From Citrobacter amalonaticus (GTDB lineage: Bacteria; Pseudomonadota; Gammaproteobacteria; Enterobacterales; Enterobacteriaceae): a stretch of 64,000 nt of DNA. Below are positions 17,778 through 30,853 of this stretch, in pieces (positions within the stretch are counted from its first letter, which is position 1; each line of letters starts with the position of its first letter). The notes under the pieces are model-generated. The model was not told the origin of the DNA. It saw only the letters and a program-made list of their open reading frames with translations, and searched no databases. The position numbers and the translations under genes were made by a program. Where the stretch lies: contig NZ_JAGTXM010000002.1 in assembly GCF_018252635.1 (NCBI RefSeq), positions 124,001 to 188,000 of the forward strand. The letters are read 5' to 3'.

Positions 17778-18611
17778 ATGGATAATGCTGTAGATCGTCA
17801 CGTATTTTATATTTCCGATGGAACAGCAATTACCGCTGAGGTGTTGGGCCATGCGGTGATGTCACAGTTTCCCGTCACTATCAGCAGCATTACGCTGCCG
17901 TTTGTCGAAAATGAGAACCGCGCCCGTGCCGTTAAAGACCAGATCGACGCCATTTTTCAGCAAACCGGCGTGCGTCCCCTGGTGTTCTATTCGATTGTGT
18001 TGCCGGAGATCCGCTCCATCATTCTGCAAAGCGAAGGCTTCTGTCAGGATATCGTACAGGCGCTGATCACCCCATTGCAGCACGAAATGAAACTCTACCC
18101 CACGCCAATTGCCCACAGGACTCACGGACTGAATCCGGGTAACCTGAACAAGTACGATGCGCGAATCGCTGCCATTGATTACACCCTTGCCCACGATGAC
18201 GGTATTTCGTTGCGCAACCTCGACCAGGCGCAAGTGATTTTGCTGGGTGTCTCGCGCTGCGGCAAAACGCCCACCAGCCTCTATCTGGCGATGCAGTTTG
18301 GCATCCGGGCGGCGAACTATCCCTTTATTGCCGACGACATGGACAATCTGGTTCTGCCTGCCTCGTTAAAACCCCTGCAACACAAGCTGTTTGGTCTGAC
18401 GATTGATCCTGAACGTCTGGCCGCCATCCGCGAGGAACGCCGGGAAAACAGTCGCTATGCTTCCCTGCGCCAGTGCCGTATGGAAGTGGCTGAAGTCGAA
18501 GCGCTCTATCGCAAAAACCAGATCCCATGGTTGAACAGTACCAACTATTCGGTTGAGGAGATTGCCACTAAAATCCTCGACATCATGGGACTCAGTCGAC
18601 GCATGTACTAA
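17778..18611 (+). CDS. ppsR: PpsR, PEP synthase regulatory protein (kinase / phosphorylase)
   Basis: PpsR (YdiA, DUF299) inactivates PEP synthase by ADP-dependent phosphorylation of a threonine next to the catalytic His and reactivates it by Pi-dependent dephosphorylation. The 277-residue product has the P-loop-like motif GVSRCGKT at residues 157-164. Start at 17778 gives the standard [18 protein letters not shown]-terminus; an upstream in-frame start at 17754 adds eight non-conserved residues. It is divergent from its target gene ppsA. The last codons overlap the TrpR operator of aroH. Confidence 0.97.
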   Translation: MDNAVDRHVFYISDGTAITAEVLGHAVMSQFPVTISSITLPFVENENRARAVKDQIDAIFQQTGVRPLVFYSIVLPEIRSIILQSEGFCQDIVQALITPLQHEMKLYPTPIAHRTHGLNPGNLNKYDARIAAIDYTLAHDDGISLRNLDQAQVILLGVSRCGKTPTSLYLAMQFGIRAANYPFIADDMDNLVLPASLKPLQHKLFGLTIDPERLAAIREERRENSRYASLRQCRMEVAEVEALYRKNQIPWLNSTNYSVEEIATKILDIMGLSRRMY

Positions 18612-18623
18612 CAAACTAGTTCA
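18604..18623 (+). promoter_or_regulatory. TrpR operator of aroH
   Basis: TGTACTAACAAACTAGTTCA resembles the TrpR operator consensus (ACTAGTT.AACTAGT) and the known E. coli aroH operator. It overlaps the ppsR stop codon (TAA at 18609-18611). A -10-like TATCAT at 18642-18647 follows at suitable spacing, so repressor binding would cover the promoter. Confidence 0.8.
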
Positions 18624-18767
18624 CGAGTTCTGTTTTTTTGTTATCATACCGTTCTGCCGCGAGGTGTGATCCATCTCGCACTTGAAATCAGCAGGGATTG
18701 GTTTAAGGTTGTGCCCATCACTTCCCGGTACCTCTGCCGTAGAAGCCACAAATTTCTGAGAATTGTC

Positions 18768-19814
18768 ATGAACAGAACCGATGAACTGCGTACCGCGCGT
18801 ATAGACAGTCTGGTTACGCCCGCGGAACTTGCGCAACGGCATCCTGTGTCGTCCGCCGTCGCCAGCCACGTTACCGACTCCCGACGCCGGATAGAAAGAA
18901 TACTGAATGGTGAAGACCGCCGCTTGCTGGTTATTGTCGGCCCGTGCTCCATTCACGATCTCGATGCCGCACTGGAGTATGCCACACGCTTACAGACGCT
19001 GCGTACTCAGCACCAGGCGCGCCTGGAAATCGTCATGCGCACCTATTTTGAAAAACCACGTACCGTTGTCGGCTGGAAAGGTCTCATTTCCGACCCGGAT
19101 CTTAACGGTAGCTATCGCGTGAACCACGGTATTGAGCTGGCGCGTAAGCTGCTGTTGCAGGTCAATGAGCTGGGCATCCCGACCGCCACAGAATTTCTCG
19201 ATATGGTGACCGGTCAATTTATTGCCGACCTGATCAGTTGGGGCGCCATTGGTGCGCGAACCACCGAAAGCCAGATCCACCGAGAAATGGCCTCGGCACT
19301 TTCCTGCCCGGTCGGCTTTAAAAACGGTACCGACGGAAATACCCGTATCGCCGTTGACGCAATCCGCGCCTCCCGCGCCAGCCATATGTTCCTCTCGCCT
19401 GATAAAACCGGTCAGATGACCATTTATCAGACCAGCGGCAACCCGTACGGTCATATCATTATGCGCGGAGGGAAAAAACCGAACTACCATGCTGAGGATA
19501 TTGCTGCAGCCTGCGATACACTGCATGAATTTGATTTACCAGAACATCTGGTCGTCGATTTCAGTCACGGCAACTGCCAGAAGCAGCATCGCCGTCAACT
19601 GGATGTCTGTGATGATATTTGCCAGCAAATCCGTAACGGATCGACAGCCATCGCCGGCATTATGGCGGAAAGCTTCCTGCGAGAAGGTACGCAGAAAATC
19701 GTCAGCGGGCAGCCGCTGGTTTATGGTCAGTCGATCACCGATCCTTGCCTTAACTGGGAAGACACTGAACTGCTGCTGAGCAAACTGGCCTCGGCGGTAG
19801 ACAGCCGCTTCTGA
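18768..19814 (+). CDS. aroH: Trp-sensitive DAHP synthase
   Basis: AroH condenses PEP and erythrose 4-phosphate to 3-deoxy-D-arabino-heptulosonate 7-phosphate, the first step of the shikimate pathway, and is feedback inhibited by tryptophan. The 348-residue protein begins MNRTDELRTARI as in E. coli. Family motifs include VGPCSIHD (PEP binding), RTYFEKPRT, GARTTESQIHRE and VDFSHGNCQK with the metal and substrate ligands. A 120-nt leader separates it from a TrpR-operated promoter. The locus also contains ydiB and aroD, other shikimate genes. Confidence 0.97.
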   Translation: MNRTDELRTARIDSLVTPAELAQRHPVSSAVASHVTDSRRRIERILNGEDRRLLVIVGPCSIHDLDAALEYATRLQTLRTQHQARLEIVMRTYFEKPRTVVGWKGLISDPDLNGSYRVNHGIELARKLLLQVNELGIPTATEFLDMVTGQFIADLISWGAIGARTTESQIHREMASALSCPVGFKNGTDGNTRIAVDAIRASRASHMFLSPDKTGQMTIYQTSGNPYGHIIMRGGKKPNYHAEDIAAACDTLHEFDLPEHLVVDFSHGNCQKQHRRQLDVCDDICQQIRNGSTAIAGIMAESFLREGTQKIVSGQPLVYGQSITDPCLNWEDTELLLSKLASAVDSRF

Positions 19815-19820
19815 CCGGTC

Positions 19821-19846
19821 GCCCATCCGTTCAGGGTGGGCATTTT
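19821..19846 (+). terminator. aroH terminator
   Basis: Eight-base-pair stem GCCCATCC / GGGTGGGC (one G-U pair) with a 5-nt loop, followed by ATTTTC, begins 7 nt after the aroH stop codon. Confidence 0.75.
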
Positions 19847-19904
19847 CTCTTCCCCTTTTCGCAAACTACCACATTTAATACTTGTTGTTACCACGCACAT
19901 TATT

Positions 19905-19923
19905 GATAATAAAAATTATTGTT
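19905..19923 (+). promoter_or_regulatory. Fur box upstream of hemP
   Basis: GATAATAAAAATTATTGTT matches 14 of 19 positions of the Fur consensus and lies 35 nt before the hemP start, in a very A+T-rich promoter. This fits iron-repressed expression of hemP (ydiE), as reported for related bacteria. Confidence 0.65.
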
Positions 19924-19957
19924 AAATTAATTATTATTAATAAATCGTGATACCCGT

Positions 19958-20140
19958 ATGGATAACATTGAGCCACCCCGCCTTAAGGAACGAGAAAATG
20001 CAGCTCTCCCGCCTGCCCCTGTCCGCAAGATCAGCAGTCAGAAACTGTTAGGTGATGACGGTAAGGTGATTATCGATCACAACGGTCAGGAATACCTGCT
20101 GCGTCAAACGCAGGCAGGTAAACTCTTACTGACCAAATAG
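19958..20140 (+). CDS. ydiE: HemP/YdiE hemin-uptake family small protein
   Basis: This 60-residue protein belongs to the HemP family (PF10636), found beside haem-uptake genes or alone under Fur control. The conserved core is [19 protein letters not shown] (29-47) followed by [16 protein letters not shown] at the C-terminus. The N-terminal 28 residues are proline-rich and variable. Its biochemical role is not settled; in some bacteria HemP acts as an activator of haem receptor expression. No haem transport gene lies nearby. The stop is 4 nt from the converging selO stop. Confidence 0.9.
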   Translation: MDNIEPPRLKERENAALPPAPVRKISSQKLLGDDGKVIIDHNGQEYLLRQTQAGKLLLTK

Positions 20141-20144
20141 CGCT

Positions 20145-21587
20145 TTAGCTTGAACAGCTGACTTCCAGGCGCTTTCCCCAGTCAGGCGGACGCTGGCTGT
20201 AATCATCATCGCGTTCGCGGAAAGGCTCCCGCAGCACGGCATGCAGACGATGCAGTTCGCTCATGTCGTCTTTTTCCGCCGCAGCTATAGCCCGCTGCGC
20301 CAGCCAGTTACGCAGCACCACGGAAGGATTGGCGCTTTGCATTAGAGACTGACGCGCAGCATCGCCAACTTCATCGCGCTGCAAACGCGTTCTGTAACGA
20401 GAGAACCAGTCATCAAAGGTGGCACGATCGATAAATTCATCGCGCAGCGGAGAGGCGGCGCTCTGCTGTTCTGTTGCGCTTAGCATGCGGAAAGTGCGGG
20501 TATAGTCACTGTGCTCACGGGCCATCAGGCTGAACAATTCGTTCAGCAGGTCGTTGTCCTCTTTTTGTTCGGTCATGAAGCCCAGTTTCTGCCGCATCCG
20601 CTGACCGTAGCGCGTTAGTAATGCTAGCTGGTAACCGTCGAGGGCCTCATTCAGCGCCGCAGCGGCGATAAAAGGCGACAGGCTTTGCGCGAGGCGCTGA
20701 AGATTCCACAACCCTACCGCAGGTTGGTTGTCAAAGCTGTAGCGCCCCTGGTGGTCAGAATGATTGCAAATGAAGCCAGGCTCATAGTCATCCAGGAACC
20801 CAAAGGGGCCATAGTCCATCGTCAGCCCGAGAATCGACATGTTATCAGTGTTCATCACCCCGTGCGCAAACCCCACGGCTTGCCAGTCGGCTATCAATGA
20901 CGCGGTCCGCGCGACCACGTCGCGAAACCAGAGAATATACTTATCGTCGTCTTGCTGGAGATGCGGCCAGTAATGACGAATCGCGAAATCCGCCAGCTGT
21001 TGCACTTTTTCCGGCTCGCGACGGTAATAGAAATGCTCAAAATGGCCAAAGCGCAGGTGGCTTTGTGCCAACCGCATCAGCATCGCCCCCGCCTCGACCG
21101 TTTCACGGTAAACCGGCGTTTCGCTGGTGACAATCGTCAGCGCCCGGGTCGTCGGTATGCCAAGATGGTGCATTGCCTCACTGGCGAGGCTTTCACGGAT
21201 CGTAGAACGCAATACCGCGCGACCATCGCCCATGCGCGAATACGGCGTCAGACCGGCGCCTTTCAGGTGCCAGTCCATCGTGCTGCCATCTGCAAGTAAC
21301 TGCTCACCGAGCAGAATACCGCGCCCGTCGCCCAGTTGCCCCGCCCAGACGCCAAACTGATGGCCGCTATAGACCTGCGCCAGTGGAGACATCCCCGGCA
21401 ACAACGTTTCACCGCCCCAGACGCCCGCCGGGCTGTCAGGATGAAAAAGTGAGTCGGGAATACCCAACTGTTCGGCAAGCGCATCATTGTGCCAAATGAG
21501 TCGCGAGTGATTCAGCGGTGTGGGCGACAGTGCGGTAAATGTTGCTGGCAGTTCATCGCGCCAGCGGGCTGTAAAAGACAGGGTCAT
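20145..21587 (-). CDS. selO: SelO, protein adenylyltransferase (AMPylator) pseudokinase
   Basis: SelO (YdiU, UPF0061) transfers AMP from ATP to Ser, Thr or Tyr residues of other proteins using a kinase fold in which ATP sits inverted. The 480-residue protein has the [20 protein letters not shown] family signature near residue 110 and the DNMS and [11 protein letters not shown] segments that coordinate metal near residues 245-265. It ends EVSCSS: the third residue from the end is a cysteine where many non-enterobacterial SelO proteins carry selenocysteine, so this is the Cys form. It converges on hemP. Confidence 0.95.
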   Translation of the reverse strand: MTLSFTARWRDELPATFTALSPTPLNHSRLIWHNDALAEQLGIPDSLFHPDSPAGVWGGETLLPGMSPLAQVYSGHQFGVWAGQLGDGRGILLGEQLLADGSTMDWHLKGAGLTPYSRMGDGRAVLRSTIRESLASEAMHHLGIPTTRALTIVTSETPVYRETVEAGAMLMRLAQSHLRFGHFEHFYYRREPEKVQQLADFAIRHYWPHLQQDDDKYILWFRDVVARTASLIADWQAVGFAHGVMNTDNMSILGLTMDYGPFGFLDDYEPGFICNHSDHQGRYSFDNQPAVGLWNLQRLAQSLSPFIAAAALNEALDGYQLALLTRYGQRMRQKLGFMTEQKEDNDLLNELFSLMAREHSDYTRTFRMLSATEQQSAASPLRDEFIDRATFDDWFSRYRTRLQRDEVGDAARQSLMQSANPSVVLRNWLAQRAIAAAEKDDMSELHRLHAVLREPFRERDDDYSQRPPDWGKRLEVSCSS

Positions 21588-21648
21588 AGGGCCTCCTGCC
21601 TGTAGTGTAGACGGTTAATACCGTCATAAACACCAGCAAACAGAAAGG

Positions 21649-22362
21649 TTATCCGTGGAGTAATTGGGTGATCTGATTGGCCGTGACGGCAGGCCACAGC
21701 CCGCCCTGCATAGCGCTAAAACCAAATGGCGTCACACGGGTCAACATCGCCTCGCTGTCAATACCGGCGATCATCAGCGATTCACAATAGGGAGACACTT
21801 GCGTAAGGATAGCGCGCATGAACGGTTCGAAGGAAAGACGCGTAGCCCGGCGGTGGACAAAATTACGGTCCAGGATAATTCGTTTAAATAACCCATCGAA
21901 TATGGCTTTGTTAGCACTTTCCCCTGCGCCGAAATTGGCCAGTACCAGAGGAAAACGTTCGGCCAGGGCATTCAGCGTTTTATTCTCTTTGCCTTCAGAC
22001 AGTTCGGGAAAATTCTCATTTATCATGAGTTCGAGAAATGAAAATCGCTTAACAGCAGCAACGCACTCACTATTCGTTAATAATAGCGGTACAACTGCCG
22101 GGGTTATATAAATCCAGGCGACAAGTTTATGCTGAATAAAAAAGTGTTGGCACGATTCAAGCTGGGCCAGTTTTTCGATAAATAGCTGGCACTGTTCTTC
22201 AGGAGAAAGTCGCGGAAGCACCAGTTCTGTCGGGATACGAACCTCACCATCATCACTGACAAAGTTTGCGATGACACTTAAACCGATAAGTTTCTGTTGA
22301 ACATTCCTGGCAGGCTGAAAATAGAGTTCAGAATGATAGACATTATCCAGTGAAACATTCAT
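21649..22362 (-). CDS. ydiV: YdiV, EAL-like anti-FlhDC factor
   Basis: This 237-residue protein (RflP/YdiV) has a degenerate EAL domain that does not cleave c-di-GMP; in Salmonella and E. coli it binds FlhD, blocks FlhDC promoter binding and targets it to ClpXP, reducing motility. The EAL signature and metal-binding acidic residues are missing: the start of the domain reads HSELYFQPARNVQQKLIG without the E-A-L/V-L motif. Conserved elements include FIQHKLVAWIYITP and DGLFKRIILDRNFV. ATG at 22362 is preferred over a GTG one codon earlier. It is more divergent from E. coli than its neighbours. Confidence 0.88.
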   Translation of the reverse strand: MNVSLDNVYHSELYFQPARNVQQKLIGLSVIANFVSDDGEVRIPTELVLPRLSPEEQCQLFIEKLAQLESCQHFFIQHKLVAWIYITPAVVPLLLTNSECVAAVKRFSFLELMINENFPELSEGKENKTLNALAERFPLVLANFGAGESANKAIFDGLFKRIILDRNFVHRRATRLSFEPFMRAILTQVSPYCESLMIAGIDSEAMLTRVTPFGFSAMQGGLWPAVTANQITQLLHG

Positions 22363-22585
22363 CACGGCAGTCCCACGTACAGGGAGTGATTCGGCAACCT
22401 ATTACACAGGATGTCGTCGTCCATCTTTTTTAATGCCAGAAGGAAAATGTTCATGTTGTCCTTTTCACCCGGATCCCCGGTTCCTTAGTATTCAGCTTAT
22501 CCTGATTATAAACGCTTATCCAGCATTGTTCTTATTTCGTCAATAAAAGCGCGGGAAACACTCAATCAGAAATAATGCCCGGCGA
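22363..22585. other. Intergenic gap ydiV-nlpC
   Basis: This 223-bp stretch should hold the ydiV promoter. No gene, hairpin terminator or known operator was recognised. Confidence 0.5.
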
Positions 22586-23050
22586 CTAAATCCGTCTCGC
22601 CTGCCAAAAATTTTTCCGCCAGTAGACATTATCCAGCGACGAGCGCATCACGCCACGGCTGGTCGACGCATGAATGAACTGACCGTTGGTATCATAAATA
22701 CCCACATGTAAACCGCTCTCTCCGGATCCGGTTTTGAAAAACACCAGATCGCCTGGCAGCAATTCATCTTTATCGATTTCCGTCCCCAGTTTTGCCTGTT
22801 GACGGGTTTCACGCGGCAGTTGCAAAGAGAACTGATCGCGCATAGTCATCAACACAAAACCAGAACAATCCACGCCGCCGCGACTCATGCCGCCGTAACG
22901 ATAGGGTGTCCCGCGCCAGGTCTGGAGCTGATCATTTAGCCCGGCAATCACGGCGATGGAATCAGAGAGCCGGGCATTGGGCGGCGGCGCTCGATGGCTA
23001 CTACATCCTGCTAACAACAATGCTGTGCAAAAAAGAAACCAGAAACGCAT
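22586..23050 (-). CDS. nlpC: NlpC, NlpC/P60-family lipoprotein peptidase
   Basis: This 154-residue lipoprotein has a signal peptide with lipobox LLAGC and acylated Cys16. The NlpC/P60 cysteine peptidase domain (about 40-150) carries the catalytic Cys62 in GGVDCSGFV, followed by the His in GLHVGIY and the third polar residue in FIHAS. Such enzymes cut gamma-D-Glu-diaminopimelate or similar bonds in peptidoglycan peptides; the exact substrate of NlpC is uncertain. It lies just downstream of btuD but is separated by 77 nt. Confidence 0.95.
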   Translation of the reverse strand: MRFWFLFCTALLLAGCSSHRAPPPNARLSDSIAVIAGLNDQLQTWRGTPYRYGGMSRGGVDCSGFVLMTMRDQFSLQLPRETRQQAKLGTEIDKDELLPGDLVFFKTGSGESGLHVGIYDTNGQFIHASTSRGVMRSSLDNVYWRKNFWQARRI

Positions 23051-23127
23051 TCAGACGAATCCTCTGTATTTTCTGTTCTTCACCCGATAGAGCGGGTATT
23101 TACGCAGGTTTCAAAAAACCATTTCAT

Positions 23128-23877
23128 TTAAGTGGTTGATATAATCATTCTGTGACCTTCTATGTCAAGACGCCGGAAGTGCAGACCATACGCATGCGCT
23201 AAATGCGCTGGCGTCAGCACTTCATCTCGCGGACCGCTGGCGAGCAGTTTCCCCTGTTTGAGCAACCAGGCCCGGTGCGCGTGGCGTAAGGTATGATTCA
23301 GGTCGTGGCTGCTCATTACGATGGCAATTCCCTGCTCACACAAGCGGTTAAGAATGCGATCCAGCGCATTTTGCTGCGCGACATCGAGGCTGTTCATGGG
23401 CTCATCGAGTAGCAATAACTGCCCCTGCGGGTTGGTCTCTGGCGCGATTTGCAGGATCACGGCGGCAAGACGAACGCGCTGCCATTCCCCTCCAGAGAGT
23501 GCTTTCGCATTGCGTCCGAGTTTATCCGCCAGCCCCAGCGACCCGGCCACTGCCGTCAACTGCTCGGTGCGCGTTTTGTCTGCCTGATGCAGCATCAGGA
23601 AGTGCCATACCGGCATCGCGAAGGGCGGGTTTTGCTGTTGCGCCAGATAAGCCCGATGGCGGGCAAGTTTGGCTGCGGGCCATGACGCCAGTTCAGTGCC
23701 CGCCAGAGTAATGGTTCCCACCCCACTGGTTAGCCCCGCCATCCGCGCCAGCAGCGTGCTTTTCCCGGCACCGTTCGGCCCGACCAGATGCAGGATCTCC
23801 CCTGCCCGAATCTCGCCGGACAGAGGCCCTAACCGGGTCGATTCGGCAACATCCTGTAATTGCATCAGTGTCGACAT
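23128..23877 (-). CDS. btuD: BtuD, ATPase of the vitamin B12 importer
   Basis: BtuD is the ATP-binding subunit of the BtuC2D2 complex, which imports cobalamin delivered by periplasmic BtuF. The 249-residue protein has Walker [10 protein letters not shown] (33-41), the Q-loop in YLAQQQNPP, the ABC signature [12 protein letters not shown], Walker B LLLLDEP and the switch His in [12 protein letters not shown]. Its ATG overlaps the btuE stop codon by one base (TAATG), so translation is coupled. The operon order is btuC-btuE-btuD. Confidence 0.97.
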   Translation of the reverse strand: MSTLMQLQDVAESTRLGPLSGEIRAGEILHLVGPNGAGKSTLLARMAGLTSGVGTITLAGTELASWPAAKLARHRAYLAQQQNPPFAMPVWHFLMLHQADKTRTEQLTAVAGSLGLADKLGRNAKALSGGEWQRVRLAAVILQIAPETNPQGQLLLLDEPMNSLDVAQQNALDRILNRLCEQGIAIVMSSHDLNHTLRHAHRAWLLKQGKLLASGPRDEVLTPAHLAHAYGLHFRRLDIEGHRMIISTT

Positions 23878-24428
23878 TATTTAGCCAACGCGAGTTTGAT
23901 ACTTTCCATCACGATGGGATCTTCCGGCGTCATATCCGGTGAAAAACGCTGTATCACCCTACCATCGCGGCCCACGAGGAATTTCTCAAAGTTCCACAGA
24001 ATATCGTCCGGATAAAGTGGCGCGCGCCCTTTGCTGGCCATTCGTTCATAGAAACCGCTCCCTTCAGGGGCTACTGCCGTCGGCGCCGCGTCAATCAGCT
24101 TCTGGTACAGCGGGTGACGTCCTTCTCCGTTCACATCAATCTTGCTGAACATCGGAAAGGTCACGCCCCAGGTGGTTGCACAATACGTTTTAATCTCGTC
24201 TTCGCTGCCGGGCTCCTGCCCAAGAAACTGATTGCAGGGAAAACCCAGAACGGTAAAGCCACGATCGGCCCACGCTTTCTGGATATTTTCCAGTTGCTCA
24301 TATTGCGGAGTGAGGCCACATTTTGACGCCACATTCACCACCAGCAGCACATTACCGGCAAATTTATCGAGGGTCGTCACCTCGCCATCAATTGTCGTTA
24401 CTTCAGTGTTCAGAATCGAGTCTTGCAT
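23877..24428 (-). CDS. btuE: BtuE, thioredoxin/glutathione peroxidase family
   Basis: This 183-residue protein is a glutathione-peroxidase-like enzyme that reduces peroxides using thioredoxin; despite its position it is not needed for B12 transport in E. coli. The peroxidatic Cys37 lies in [12 protein letters not shown] where animal enzymes have selenocysteine. The [18 protein letters not shown] motif and the Trp/Asn of [10 protein letters not shown] complete the catalytic set. It lies between btuC and btuD, overlapping btuD by one base. Confidence 0.95.
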   Translation of the reverse strand: MQDSILNTEVTTIDGEVTTLDKFAGNVLLVVNVASKCGLTPQYEQLENIQKAWADRGFTVLGFPCNQFLGQEPGSEDEIKTYCATTWGVTFPMFSKIDVNGEGRHPLYQKLIDAAPTAVAPEGSGFYERMASKGRAPLYPDDILWNFEKFLVGRDGRVIQRFSPDMTPEDPIVMESIKLALAK

Positions 24429-24491
24429 AGCCTCTCCAGGATCGTGAGTGTTTCAAATACCAGCTTCTAATCATAGACCGTCTTATCGGAC

Positions 24492-25472
24492 CTAACGTCC
24501 TGCTTTGAGTAGCAGCCAGATAAAGACTGGCGCGCCGAGCGTCGCGGTGACCACGCCAATCGGCAACTCCGCAGAGGCCAGCGCCAGGCGAGCCGCCACA
24601 TCCGCCAGCAGCAGCGCAATGGCTCCCGCCAGCGCACAGCCAGGTAACAGAACGCGATGGTCCGTTAAGCCGCACAGCCGCAAAATATGAGGGATCACCA
24701 GACCAATAAAACCAATAGCCCCCGCCAGCGCCACGCTGACGCCGACCATCCATCCGGTGGCAACCACCAGCAGGTTACGCCAGAACCACAGGGGAAGTCC
24801 CAACTGTCGGGCAGAGGTTTCCCCCAACGCCAGCATGTTCATTGCCTGCGACTGACAGCAGATCCAGATTAGCACCGGAATCAGGGCCAGCATCAGCCAG
24901 GACTGCTCCCAGTTGACGCCACCGAATCCACCCATCATCCAGTACATCAACTGACGCAGATCGAATGAGGTTGAAAAATAGATGGCCCAGGTCATCAGGG
25001 CGCTACAAATAATCCCCAGCGCCACACCGGCAAGCAGCAGACGACTGGTCGAAAGATGACGGCGGGCAAAACGCAAGAGGATAAGAGTGATGACCAGCGC
25101 ACCGGCAATCGCACACAGCCCGAGCGCCCAGTGCGGCAGTATGCCCTTCCCCAGCAGCACGGCGGCGATCAGTCCCACCCCCGCGCCGTTGGAGACGCCG
25201 AGCAAACCAGGTTCCGCGAGCGGGTTTTCAAACAACGCCTGCATCACAGCGCCGGACAAGGCCAGCGCCGCCCCCACCAGCAGAACGGCCAGCGCGCGCG
25301 GCAGGCGAATTTGCCAGACAAAGAGTTCGCCACGCGGCGTCAGCCAGTCAGCAGGCGCTATCCACTGCTCTCCGGCGCACAGGCTTAACAACAGTGTCAG
25401 TAGCATCAGTACCGACAGGCTCAGGATCCAGCGCACATGTTGTCGCTGTTGTTGACGGGCAAAAGTCAGCAT
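24492..25472 (-). CDS. btuC: BtuC, permease of the vitamin B12 importer
   Basis: This 326-residue FecCD-family permease forms the membrane channel of the BtuCD vitamin B12 importer, with about ten transmembrane helices per subunit. Recognisable segments are [17 protein letters not shown] near residue 85 and the cytoplasmic coupling region [13 protein letters not shown] near residue 240, which contacts BtuD. The C-terminus ([16 protein letters not shown]) is typical of the family. It is first in the btuCED order, and a bidirectional terminator separates it from ihfA. Confidence 0.97.
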   Translation of the reverse strand: MLTFARQQQRQHVRWILSLSVLMLLTLLLSLCAGEQWIAPADWLTPRGELFVWQIRLPRALAVLLVGAALALSGAVMQALFENPLAEPGLLGVSNGAGVGLIAAVLLGKGILPHWALGLCAIAGALVITLILLRFARRHLSTSRLLLAGVALGIICSALMTWAIYFSTSFDLRQLMYWMMGGFGGVNWEQSWLMLALIPVLIWICCQSQAMNMLALGETSARQLGLPLWFWRNLLVVATGWMVGVSVALAGAIGFIGLVIPHILRLCGLTDHRVLLPGCALAGAIALLLADVAARLALASAELPIGVVTATLGAPVFIWLLLKAGR

Positions 25473-25532
25473 GATTTCCGTTCAACTGAAAAGGATGTCA
25501 TTGATTCTACGGTGCGATATCTCCGCAGAAAA

Positions 25533-25561
25533 GAAAAAAGGCCGCAAAAGCGGCCTTTTTG
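25533..25561. terminator. Terminator between ihfA and btuC
   Basis: Perfect stem AAAAGGCCGC / GCGGCCTTTT (25536-25560) with a 5-nt A-rich loop and T-runs on either strand. It probably ends the pheMST-ihfA transcript (minus strand), and lies just ahead of btuC. Confidence 0.85.
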
Positions 25562-25572
25562 GTTAGATCTGA

Positions 25573-25872
25573 TTACTCATCTTTGGGCGAAGCGTTTTCG
25601 ACTCGGCTCTTTAACTTCTGTCCGGGTCTGAAGGTCACCACGCGCCGTGCTGTAATGGGAATATCTTCGCCCGTTTTCGGGTTACGTCCCGGACGTTGAT
25701 TCTTATCACGCAGATCGAAGTTACCAAAACCAGAGAGTTTTACCTGCTCACCGTTTTCCAGAGCACGACGGATCTCTTCGAAAAACAGTTCGACCAGTTC
25801 TTTGGCATCCCGCTTGCTAAGCCCAAGCTTATCAAACAGATATTCTGACATTTCAGCTTTTGTAAGCGCCAT
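25573..25872 (-). CDS. ihfA: Integration host factor alpha subunit
   Basis: IhfA pairs with IhfB to form a sequence-specific DNA-bending protein used in recombination, transcription and replication control. The 99-residue product has the HU-fold, starting [17 protein letters not shown], with the DNA-inserting arm [14 protein letters not shown] around residues 60-73 including the Pro that intercalates. It directly follows pheT with a 4-nt gap, so it is co-transcribed with pheST. Confidence 0.98.
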
Positions 25873-25876
25873 AGGT

Positions 25877-29350
<3,474 letters not shown>

Positions 29351-29399
29351 TTTTTTGCGCTGTTTTTCGTTTCTTCTTTCACGCGCTAGCCTCCCGGAG

Positions 29400-29444
29400 T
29401 CAGGTGCTAAAGTAAAAAAAGAAGCGGAAAATAGCAGCATTCAT
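29400..29444 (-). CDS. pheM: PheM, phenylalanine-tRNA synthetase operon leader peptide
   Basis: This 14-residue leader peptide reads [14 protein letters not shown], containing five phenylalanines. Ribosome stalling at Phe codons when charged tRNA-Phe is scarce prevents formation of the downstream terminator and lets pheST be transcribed. The sequence matches the E. coli leader peptide. Confidence 0.96.
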
Positions 29445-29481
29445 GCTTGCGTTACCTTGTGTGGTAAAACCGGAGAACCTT

Positions 29482-29511
29482 TATTGAAAAGGGTTATGGA
29501 TAAATTGTCAA
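29482..29511 (-). promoter_or_regulatory. Probable pheMST promoter
   Basis: A consensus -35 TTGACA (complement of 29506-29511) is followed about 17 nt later by TTCAAT or TCAATA as the -10, and then by pheM. The -10 is weak, so the exact start is uncertain. Confidence 0.5.
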
Positions 29512-29532
29512 CTCATTGACGGAACAACAAAT

Positions 29533-29561
29533 AAAAGAGAGGGAGCCAGGCTCCCTCTTTT
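29533..29561 (-). terminator. rplT terminator
   Basis: GAGGGAG / CTCCCTC stem (29539-29545 and 29551-29557) with a CCAGG loop and A/T runs on both sides. It lies 8 nt after the rplT stop and may allow partial read-through into pheM. Confidence 0.8.
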
Positions 29562-29568
29562 CACTGGC

Positions 29569-29940
<372 letters not shown>

Positions 29941-30014
29941 CTATTCTGATTTGCCCCCTCTTTCACCACGGTGAAATCGGCTGGCATTAAAAAGTTAAAA
30001 AAAACGTTAACGGC

Positions 30015-30236
<222 letters not shown>

Positions 30237-30307
30237 TTAATAAATGAAACCCAGGCGAGCAAAACCTGTGAAGCCAAAAGGCTCCACAGGAAATACTACT
30301 TGAAGGC

Positions 30308-30853
<546 letters not shown>

